From positions 124,001 through 188,000 of the forward strand of contig NZ_SFCC01000009.1 of NCBI RefSeq assembly GCF_004214935.1: a DNA stretch of 64,000 bases, written 5' to 3'. How positions within the stretch are numbered: the stretch's first letter is position 1; the number at the start of each line of letters is the position of its first letter. Of this stretch, positions 57,814 to 64,000 are shown one piece after another. The DNA comes from Amycolatopsis suaedae. Lineage in GTDB: Bacteria; Actinomycetota; Actinomycetes; Mycobacteriales; Pseudonocardiaceae. Under the pieces are notes generated by a model, which was not told where the DNA came from, ran no database searches, and saw nothing but the letters and a program-made list of their open reading frames with translations. The position numbers and the translations under genes are program-made.

Positions 57814-57946
57814 TGTCTCGTTCGTGGTGGCCGGTGGGGCTGCTGAGCCTGTTGTGCTCGCTGTGATCACCGAGGTCGCTACGCCCGAGCCTGAAACGCA
57901 TGAAGGCCACCTTCATCCCGTCAGACGACACAAACTCGGCCTTCAC
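57814..57946. repeat. Type-2 composite repeat, third copy
   Basis: TCTCGTTCGTGGTGGCCGG followed by CTGCTGAGCCTGTTGTG, then ATGAAGGCCACCTTCAT (57900-57916), TCAGACGACA and GGCCTTCAC (57938-57946). It parallels 5749-5863 and 30026-30138. The rest of the gap to 58151 is GC-rich with CACCACAACAGCACCAG-like text and no gene that I can support. Confidence 0.7.
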
Positions 57947-58151
57947 ACCAACCCACACACACCAGGCACCACAACAGCACCAGCGCAACCAACGGCACCA
58001 TCCTTGCGAGACTGGCAACCAAAGGGCCCCTCGCGACAGCGCCGCAGCCGCGCGGGCACCGGACTCGGCCGGGCCTGACGTAATGAGGTGTCATTCACGA
58101 GCTGTGCCGGGCGGGGGCACCCTGCCGGGACCCGGTCGGGAGACCGGCGGC

Positions 58152-58838
58152 TCAGCCGAGGCGGGCCGTCACGCCGTCCAGCACGCAGTCCAGGCCGACG
58201 GCGAACTCCTCGTCCCGGTCGGCTCCGCGGTCCCGGTTCCGCCGTGCGGCGTAGAGCTGCCGCTGCCGCGGATAGTCGCGAACGGCCCGTTCGGCCGCCG
58301 GCCACAGCCGGTCGGTCCATTCCTGCTCGTTCTGCCCGCTGCGGGCCAGCGTGGTGAGCCACGCCGCCTCGCTGGTCGACACCCCGACAACGTAGGCGAC
58401 CACCGCGTGCAACGCCCGGTCGGCCGCCTCCAGGCCGAAGCCGCCGGCCTCGAACGTGGCGAGGACGGCCTCGGTCAGCCGCAGCATGTTCGGGCCGAGG
58501 TAGGCGACGCCCGCCTCGCCGAGCACCGAGCCCATCCACGGGTGACGCAGCAGTGCCGAGCGCAGGCTGTGCGCGTAACCGGTGACCGCGGACCGCCAGT
58601 ACTCGTCCGGCTCCGGCGGTTCGACCTCGCCGTAGACCTCGTCCACGACCAGCTCGATCAGCTCGTCCTTGCTGGCCACGTGGGTGTACATCGACGTGGC
58701 GCCCGCCCCCAGCCGGGTGCCGAGCTTGCGCATGCTCAACGCATCGACGCCCTCACCGTCCAGCAGCTCCAGTGCCGCGGCGACGATCTGCTCCCGGCTC
58801 AGCCCCGGCCTGCGTTCGGGACGCATCCACACGGTCAT
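58152..58838 (-). CDS. TetR-family regulator (TetR/AcrR with TetR_C)
   Basis: A 228-residue regulator. The HTH is at about 14-60 (LSREQIVAAALELLDGEG, then KLGTRLGAGATSMYTHVASK). The C-terminal ligand domain follows the tetracycline-repressor type (DEVYGEVEPPE, HPWMGSVLGE). I chose ATG 58838 because a longer reading extends into the operator region. It is divergent from the beta-lactamase-family gene across 82 bp packed with ACAGTGT half-sites and probably represses both. Confidence 0.87.
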   Translation of the reverse strand: MTVWMRPERRPGLSREQIVAAALELLDGEGVDALSMRKLGTRLGAGATSMYTHVASKDELIELVVDEVYGEVEPPEPDEYWRSAVTGYAHSLRSALLRHPWMGSVLGEAGVAYLGPNMLRLTEAVLATFEAGGFGLEAADRALHAVVAYVVGVSTSEAAWLTTLARSGQNEQEWTDRLWPAAERAVRDYPRQRQLYAARRNRDRGADRDEEFAVGLDCVLDGVTARLG

Positions 58839-58909
58839 CCGAACAGTGTACGGCATTGCGCACACTGTTCGGTGAACGTACAGTGTGCGGTTAACCGAAC
58901 AGTGTGCGG
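58839..58909. promoter_or_regulatory. Cluster of ACAGTGT operator half-sites
   Basis: CCGAACAGTGT (58839-58849) and ACACTGTTCGG (58862-58872) are perfect 11-bp inverted arms. ACAGTGTGCGG occurs again at 58880-58890 and 58899-58909. Four half-sites thus fill the space between the two divergent starts. Confidence 0.7.
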
Positions 58910-58920
58910 AAAGGTGAAAT

Positions 58921-60357
58921 ATGTTCGACACGAACCGCTGGCAGGCCCGGCTCGACGAGCTGCGCGCCCGTCACCACGTGCCAGGCGCGGCGCTGGCCGT
59001 GCTGGCCGACGGGGCCGTCCACGAGCTGGCCACCGGCGTCCTGCACCGGGGGACCGGTGTGCCGGCCACGCCCGACTCGGTGTTCCTGGCCGGGTCACTG
59101 GCCAAGCCCTACACGGCCACGCTGGTCATGCAGCTCGCCGACGCCGGCGAGCTGGATCTCGACGCGCCCGTGGTGAGCGTCCTGCCGGAGTTCGACACGC
59201 CGGATCCGGACGCCACCGCGGCGATCACCGTGCGGCAGCTGCTGTCCCACACCGGCGGGGTGACCAACGACTTCCTCTACGACGGCGGCCGGGGCGACGA
59301 CTGCCTGGCCCGCTACGTCGAGGCCGCCAGGCGGGTACCGCTGGACTGTCCACCCGGGACCGCGTTCTCCTACGGCAGCCTCGGCTACGCCGTGCTGGGC
59401 AGGCTCGTCGAGGTGCTGACCGGGCAGACCTGGGACCAGGCGCTGCGGGACCGGGTGTTCACCCCGCTCGGGCTGGAGCACTCGATGACCCTGCCGGAGG
59501 AGGCCCTGCGGTTCCGCGCGGCCATGGGCCATCTCGGCCCGGCCGGGCGGGATCCCGAACCGGCACCCGCCTGGGACGTCATGCCGCGCGCCGCCGGCCC
59601 GTACGGCCGTGTCATCGTCTCGGCGGGCGACGTCGCCCGCTTCGCGCGCATGCACCTGGACGGCGGACTCGCCGCGGACGGCACCCGGATCCTGTCCGCC
59701 GGAGCCGTCGCCGCCATGCGGCGCCGCGAGGCGGACAGCCCGGACAGGTGGACCATGTCGGCCGACGGCTGGGGTCTGGGCTGGACACTGCACGACTGGT
59801 CCGGAGTGCCCGGCTTCGGTCACGACGGCAGCGCGGTCTCCCAGCACTCCTACCTGCGGGTCGTCCCGGACGCCGGAGTGGCCGTCGTCCTGCTCACCAA
59901 CGGCGGCGACGTCGCCCGGTTCTACGCCGACCTGTTCGGCGAACTGCTGGCTGAGCTGACCGGGGCACGCATGCCCGCGCCGTTCGCCCCGCCGGCGAAT
60001 CCGCCCGAAGTGGACATCGCGCCGCTGCTGGGCACCTACCGGCGCGCGGGCGTCGTCACCACCGTCAGCCGCGACGCACGCGGGCCGCGGATCCGCTACG
60101 AGTTCGTCGACGAGCTCGACGGCCTGGCTCCGCCGATGGAGGCCGAGTTGCTGCCGGTGTCGCCGACGGTCTTCGCCGCACCCTTCGACCTCGGTGGCCG
60201 GCCCTACAGCCCGGTGGTGTTCCACACTCCGGCCGGCGGCACGCCGTGCGTGTACGTCTTCATGCGTGCCACACCCAAAGTGACCGACGGCGACCCGGCC
60301 TCACCCGGTGTCGCGCGGCATACTCCCGCGCTCCCTCAAGTGGAGCAGTGTGGATGA
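58921..60357 (+). CDS. Cytoplasmic serine hydrolase of the class C beta-lactamase-like family
   Basis: A 478-residue serine hydrolase. SLAK (Ser59-Lys62) is the active site, HDGS is at FGHDGSAVSQ, and the middle motif reads SYGSLGY, so the usual Asn of YxN is replaced by Ser. There is no signal peptide, unlike true beta-lactamases. An extra domain fills the last 130 residues (about 350-478). Esterase or D-peptide amidase activity is more likely than beta-lactam hydrolysis. GGAAAGG precedes the ATG. It is divergent from TetR. Confidence 0.82.
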   Translation: MFDTNRWQARLDELRARHHVPGAALAVLADGAVHELATGVLHRGTGVPATPDSVFLAGSLAKPYTATLVMQLADAGELDLDAPVVSVLPEFDTPDPDATAAITVRQLLSHTGGVTNDFLYDGGRGDDCLARYVEAARRVPLDCPPGTAFSYGSLGYAVLGRLVEVLTGQTWDQALRDRVFTPLGLEHSMTLPEEALRFRAAMGHLGPAGRDPEPAPAWDVMPRAAGPYGRVIVSAGDVARFARMHLDGGLAADGTRILSAGAVAAMRRREADSPDRWTMSADGWGLGWTLHDWSGVPGFGHDGSAVSQHSYLRVVPDAGVAVVLLTNGGDVARFYADLFGELLAELTGARMPAPFAPPANPPEVDIAPLLGTYRRAGVVTTVSRDARGPRIRYEFVDELDGLAPPMEAELLPVSPTVFAAPFDLGGRPYSPVVFHTPAGGTPCVYVFMRATPKVTDGDPASPGVARHTPALPQVEQCG

Positions 60358-60462
60358 CGTCGTGCCCCCGCCGTTCACCTTCACGGTTAATTGCCGTTAA
60401 TTCGCACCGAACCATACGCTCGACCGGAAATGTTCTTCTCGCTCGGGGTTTGGAGAGTCACT

Positions 60463-60789
60463 GTGCGAAAACAGATGGCAGCCATCGCTGCGGCCGTTGT
60501 CTCCTCTGTCATTCTGGTGGCTCCACCGGCCTCCGCGGACGAACCGCCACTCGACTGCTCGGCAAGCCACTATTCGGTTCTCTTCGGTGAGGGCATTTCC
60601 GTGCACTGTTACGGGCCCTCCTATCCGCCCTACACCTACCGCGCCATCGCGCACTGCGTATGGGGCAACGCTTTCTGGTCCGTCGCGGGCAACTGGGCCC
60701 GGATGGGTTTCCGGTCGTCGTCGGCCGAATGTTCCGGCGGGCTGCTGTCCCCGGCCCTCGTCGCGGGGTACGACGTCGACGTCATCTGA
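60463..60789 (+). CDS. Small secreted cysteine-containing protein
   Basis: A 108-residue protein with a signal peptide of about 29 residues (VVSSVILVAPPASA). The mature part of about 80 residues has four Cys (DCSAS, VHCYGP, AHCVWG, ECSGG) that could make two disulfides. GGAGAG precedes the GTG at 60463. I do not recognise a family. Its end is 2 bp from the convergent M20 gene stop. Confidence 0.7.
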   Translation: MRKQMAAIAAAVVSSVILVAPPASADEPPLDCSASHYSVLFGEGISVHCYGPSYPPYTYRAIAHCVWGNAFWSVAGNWARMGFRSSSAECSGGLLSPALVAGYDVDVI

Positions 60790-60791
60790 CC

Positions 60792-61928
60792 TCAGGCCAG
60801 ACCGGCCAGCACTCCGATGGCCAGCGCCGTCCGGTGTGGAATGTGTTCCGCCAGAACATGTTCGTGCCGGGCGTGCGCTCCGTCGCCGACGGCGCCCATG
60901 CCGTCGAGTACCGGACGGCCCAGTGCGGAGACGAAGTTTCCGTCGCTGGCACCGCCGACGGCCGCGCCCTCCAGCGTCCAGCCGAGGCCTTCGGCTACCG
61001 CCTGCGCCCGCTTGAACAACACCTCCGAGGGCGGGTTCGCGGTCATCGGCGGACGGTTCCACTCGCCGGTGACCTCGACCGTCACCCGGGTGTCCGACGG
61101 CCGCAGCCCGGCCAGCACCTCATCAATACGGTCCATTTCGGACGGTTCGGAGACCCGCACGTCGATTCCGCAGCTCGCCTTGCCCGCCGCGACGTTGCGG
61201 CCGGTGCCACCGTGGATCGTGCCCACGTTCACGGTGGTGCCGAGCGCGGGTGAACCCGCCGCGGTGACCTGGGTGACGATCTCGGCCAGCGCGTGGATGG
61301 CGCTGGCTCCCGCGTAGGGATCCAGGCCGGCGTGTGCCTCGACGCCGGTGACGGTCACGTCGAACAGGCCCACGCCCTTGCGGGTCGTCTTGAGCTTGCC
61401 GTCCACCGACGCCTCGAAGACCAGCGTGGCCAGCGTTCCCTCGCTGGCCGCCTCGATGATCGGCCGCGAGAACGGGCTGCCGATCTCCTCGTCACCGTTG
61501 AACAGGAACTTCACCGACGGGTGCGGCAGCCCCAGCTCACGCAGGCCGCGCAGCACCCACACGGACTGCACCAGCCCGAGCTTCATGTCGAACGCGCCGG
61601 GCCCGCTGATCCTGCCGTCGTCCACCGTGTACGGCCAGCCGGCGAGCGTGCCGGTCGGCCACACGGTGTCGTAGTGGCAGAGCATCAGGGCCGTGCCGTC
61701 GCTCGTGCCCGGGTAGGTCAGCTCCAGCACGTCGCCGCGGGTGGCGTCGCGGTGACGGACCTCGTGCCCGGGTTCGCCGAGCCGGCCGACTGCCCAGGCC
61801 CGGATGGCGTCGAGCCCGGTGTCCAGCATGGCCTTGTCGTAGCTGTGGGTTTCCAGCTCGACGATCGTCCGGAGGTCGTCGAGCATCGCGGGCAGCGCCT
61901 GCTGGGACCAGTCGTCGGTGCGGGGCAA
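60792..61928 (-). CDS. M20-family metallopeptidase (carboxypeptidase G2-like)
   Basis: A 378-residue zinc peptidase. Metal ligands: His in MLCHYDTVW, Asp in GPGAFDMKLG, the Glu pair in LFNGDEEIGSP, and a late His in HARHEHVLAEH. The lid domain lies between about 180 and 290. Carboxypeptidase G2-type enzymes cleave C-terminal glutamate from folate or p-aminobenzoyl-glutamate. That fits its position 12 bp behind an AbgT transporter, in the same operon. Substrate inferred from this pairing. Confidence 0.85.
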   Translation of the reverse strand: MPRTDDWSQQALPAMLDDLRTIVELETHSYDKAMLDTGLDAIRAWAVGRLGEPGHEVRHRDATRGDVLELTYPGTSDGTALMLCHYDTVWPTGTLAGWPYTVDDGRISGPGAFDMKLGLVQSVWVLRGLRELGLPHPSVKFLFNGDEEIGSPFSRPIIEAASEGTLATLVFEASVDGKLKTTRKGVGLFDVTVTGVEAHAGLDPYAGASAIHALAEIVTQVTAAGSPALGTTVNVGTIHGGTGRNVAAGKASCGIDVRVSEPSEMDRIDEVLAGLRPSDTRVTVEVTGEWNRPPMTANPPSEVLFKRAQAVAEGLGWTLEGAAVGGASDGNFVSALGRPVLDGMGAVGDGAHARHEHVLAEHIPHRTALAIGVLAGLA

Positions 61929-61940
61929 GGGAAATCCTTT

Positions 61941-63485
61941 CTACGGGACGGGAGCGCCGGGGCCGAGCGGGATGCCGAACCCCCAGAACACGAAGAACAG
62001 CAGCGTCCAGACGACGAGCAGGGTCAGTGACAGCGGGATGGTCATCGACGCGAGCGTGCCGATGCCGGCCGAGCGGCGGTAACGCTGCAGGAAGCCGAGT
62101 GCCATCACGAAGTACGGGCTCATCGGCGTGATGGCGTTCGTGCAGGAGTCGGCGATGCGGTAGAGCGCCTGCGTGGTCTCCGGCGGGATGTCCAGCAGCA
62201 TCAGCATCGGCACGAACACCGGGCCGACCAGCGCCCACTGCGCCGAACCGCTGGTCACGATCAGGTTGATCACGGTGACCACGAGCAGGATGCCGAGGAA
62301 GACGACCGGGCCGGAGATACCGGCGGTCTTGAGCAGGTCGGCGCCGCGGATGGCGACGATCTCCCCGATTCCCGTCCACTTGAAGTAGGCCAGGAACTGG
62401 GAGATGGCGAAGAACAGCACGAGGATCGGCGCCATCTCACGGAATCCGTGTGCCATGAAACCGGGAACGTCCCTGGCGCCGCCGATGGTGCCGGCGGCCT
62501 TGCCGTACGCCCAGCCCGCGGCCAGGAAGCCGAGTGCGAGGAAGATGGCGATGGAGGTGAGCAGCGGCGACTGGACGATGCTGCCGCCCTCGCCACGCAG
62601 CGGCGAGCCGGGCGGGAGGACCGCGGCCACCAGCGCGACCACGAACACCACCAGCGCGATGAGCGCGGCCCGCAGGCCCCGCCGTTCCTCCGGCTTGAGC
62701 TTCAGCTCGCCGAGGTCGTCCTCGTCGGCGTCGTCGTCGACGGGCAGCGACTCCGCCCGCCGGGCCAGCACCTTCTCGGTCACCAGCGTGATCACGGCGG
62801 CCAGGACGACCGACGACGCGAGCGAGAAGAAGTAGTTGGCCACCGGGGTGACGACGTAGGCCGGGTCGATGGTGTGCGCGGCCGCCGTGGTCAGCCCGGA
62901 GAGGATGGCGTCGGTCGGGGTGATCAGCGGGCTGGCGTCGTAACCGGCCGAAATGGACACGAACGCCACCACGATGCCGAGGATCGGGCTGCGGCCCACC
63001 GCGCGGAAGGCCAGCGCGCCCAACGGGATCAGCACCACGTAGGCGGCGTCGGAGGCGACGTGCGACACCATGCCGGTGAACGCGAGCGCGAACGTCACCC
63101 AGCGCGGCGACACGCGCGACACTCCCGCCCGCAGTACCGCGGCGAGCAGCCCGGACCGTTCGGCGACGGCCACGCCCAGCATGACCACCAGGATCGTGCC
63201 CAGCGGCGGGAACGACGTGTAGTTCTTGACGACGTCGCCCACCATCATCTGCACGCCCTCGACGGACAGCAGGTTCTTGGCTTCGACGGTCTTGCCCGTC
63301 GCCGGGTTCACCGCCGAGACGCCGCCGGCGGCCAGTCCCCAGCTGGCCAGTGCGAGCACCCCGCTCAGGATGACGAACAGCCAGAACGGATGGGGCAGCT
63401 TGTTGCCGAGGCGTTCGACGCCGTCGAGGGAACGCAGCAGCACATTCAGCAGCCGGGGTGCCGGCTTGGCCTCGCTGGTGCTCAT
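61941..63485 (-). CDS. abgT: AbgT-family p-aminobenzoyl-glutamate transporter
   Basis: A 514-residue membrane transporter, about 11-13 TM helices. It matches AbgT/MtrF: ERLGNKLPHPFWLF near the N-terminus, SHVASDAAYVVLIPLGA, ISAGYDASPLITPTDAILSG and the late SGSAQWALVGPVFVPM. AbgT carries p-aminobenzoyl-glutamate in, and some relatives export sulfonamides. AAGGAG stands before the ATG at 63485. It is followed by the M20 peptidase. A divergent Lrp-type gene is the probable regulator. Confidence 0.9.
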   Translation of the reverse strand: MSTSEAKPAPRLLNVLLRSLDGVERLGNKLPHPFWLFVILSGVLALASWGLAAGGVSAVNPATGKTVEAKNLLSVEGVQMMVGDVVKNYTSFPPLGTILVVMLGVAVAERSGLLAAVLRAGVSRVSPRWVTFALAFTGMVSHVASDAAYVVLIPLGALAFRAVGRSPILGIVVAFVSISAGYDASPLITPTDAILSGLTTAAAHTIDPAYVVTPVANYFFSLASSVVLAAVITLVTEKVLARRAESLPVDDDADEDDLGELKLKPEERRGLRAALIALVVFVVALVAAVLPPGSPLRGEGGSIVQSPLLTSIAIFLALGFLAAGWAYGKAAGTIGGARDVPGFMAHGFREMAPILVLFFAISQFLAYFKWTGIGEIVAIRGADLLKTAGISGPVVFLGILLVVTVINLIVTSGSAQWALVGPVFVPMLMLLDIPPETTQALYRIADSCTNAITPMSPYFVMALGFLQRYRRSAGIGTLASMTIPLSLTLLVVWTLLFFVFWGFGIPLGPGAPVP

Positions 63486-63612
63486 CGGCCTGACTCCTTC
63501 CCTGAGCGCGGGCGCCCCATTAGAAATCCAGGTGGCCGAATAGTGCAACCCCATAGCTGAGATTGCATGCATCAGTCACCAGGGGGCTGATTCTGGCTGA
63601 TACAGTCGATTT
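63486..63612. promoter_or_regulatory. abgT / Lrp divergent promoter
   Basis: 127 bp with GGCTGAT twice (63585-63591 and 63599-63605, roughly one helical turn plus apart), a TTGCATGCA palindromic stretch at about 63564-63572, and low GC content (for example TTAGAAATCC). This fits an Lrp-type multi-site regulator, without proof. Confidence 0.4.
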
Positions 63613-64000
63613 GTGCTGAGTGAACCCGACCTCGACCTGGTGGCCGCGCTCCAGGTCGCACCACGTGCGCCGGTCGCCGTGCTGGCGGAGGCGCTCGGCA
63701 CGTCGTCCAGCACCGTTGGCCGCAGGCTCGCGCGGCTGGAGGAGCAGCGCGTCCTGCGGGTGATCGGCCAGGTCGAATGGTCCGCTCGCGCGGAGGGGCA
63801 TCCGCGGCACGTCTGGGTCACCACGCAGCCCGGTGCGTCCGGCCGGGTGGCCCGGGCACTGGCCGAGCTGCCGGAGGCGCAGCTCGTGGCCGAGACGTCC
63901 GGCCGATCCGACGTGTACCTGGCGGTGCACGTCCCGGACCGGGCGCGGACCCGGGAGCTGCTGACCGAGCGCATCCCCGGTGTGCCGGGGGTGGCCGGTA
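63613..64000 (+). CDS. Lrp/AsnC-family regulator (3' end outside window)
   Basis: The first 129 residues of an Lrp/AsnC-type protein. The HTH is at about 5-50 (LVAALQVAPRAPVAVLAEAL, then SSTVGRRLARLEEQRVL). The start of the RAM domain follows (GRVARALAELPEAQLVAETSG, SDVYLAVHV). The start is GTG 63613. Divergent from abgT. The gene runs off the window at 64000. Confidence 0.85.
   Translation, partial: MLSEPDLDLVAALQVAPRAPVAVLAEALGTSSSTVGRRLARLEEQRVLRVIGQVEWSARAEGHPRHVWVTTQPGASGRVARALAELPEAQLVAETSGRSDVYLAVHVPDRARTRELLTERIPGVPGVAG

Noticed and set aside
57900..59954. A very long open frame on the plus strand, out of phase with the beta-lactamase-family gene
   Set aside because: It runs through repeats, antisense through the TetR gene and through the wrong frame of 58921-60357. 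The composition is Arg/Gly/Pro-rich, typical of a GC-rich shadow.
1..64000. tRNA, rRNA or riboswitch genes
   Set aside because: I looked for tRNA T-loop/GGTTCGA patterns, rRNA-like stretches and common riboswitch cores and found nothing I could defend. A covariance-model scan would settle this.

Overview
The window is high-GC actinomycete DNA, most likely from Amycolatopsis or a close relative in the Pseudonocardiaceae. The clues are GTG starts, many 4-base ATGA/GTGA gene overlaps, an actinobacterial VanYHAX glycopeptide-resistance set, a mycothiol-dependent-type enzyme, a Pls/PosA-type peptide synthetase, Zur- and IdeR/DmdR-like boxes, and many secreted hydrolases with twin-arginine-poor Sec signals. 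It reads as ordinary chromosome with accessory content. I saw no rRNA, tRNA, integrase, transposase or CRISPR array.

Layout. 1-5610: end of a LysR regulator, then a VanS/VanR two-component system divergent from vanY-vanH-D-Ala:D-Lac ligase-vanX, a complete remodelling set for glycopeptide resistance. 5611-6193: a dense block of palindromes and tandem repeats. 6194-12666: a Uma2-type nuclease-like gene divergent from a DUF6119/TIGR04141 protein, a secreted GH5 hydrolase, a DinB-fold enzyme and a serine beta-lactamase-family hydrolase. 13092-18915: three overlapping genes led by a Pls/PosA-type NRPS (adenylation, carrier, membrane and tandem beta-helix domains), then a biotin-ligase-N/glutamine-amidotransferase-like protein and a membrane acyltransferase-like protein. 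18894-27830: a PLP lyase, a small stress membrane protein, a GDPD-like protein, snapalysin, an odd HTH-TM-glycosidase fusion, a haloperoxidase-like hydrolase and an ABC exporter with an S33 peptidase. 27962-29927: a small membrane protein with a DesKR-type system.

30153-34933: a zinc-uptake locus of AztABCD type in which the AztB permease is fused to an AztD-like beta-propeller lipoprotein domain, with a separate AztC and AztD following; a Zur-like box lies in the divergent promoter. 34911-38240: O-methyltransferase, VOC protein, 14-TM MFS exporter and a gene remnant. 38460-43924: two tandem copies of a propeller-plus-lipoprotein pair, the last gene broken by a one-base frameshift. 43988-52883: HD protein, PPOX-like protein behind an iron box, secreted peptidase and lipase, small alarmone synthetase, Ser/Thr kinase and a type-3 prolyl-tRNA synthetase. 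52992-57542: a TetR gene, a winged-helix-like gene and a shortened PPDK, with a near-identical operator shared by the tetR promoter and the phosphatase promoter at 56560. 58152-64000: TetR divergent from a beta-lactamase-family gene across a cluster of operator half-sites, a small secreted protein, an M20 peptidase with an AbgT transporter, and the start of an Lrp/AsnC regulator.

A family of hairpin repeats recurs between genes throughout (about 5626, 5918, 19860, 20078, 29958, 36311, 57550 and 57900), along with two almost identical repeats of roughly 185 bp at 19901 and 57607. All functional statements rest on reading translations and motifs by eye. No database search was run.
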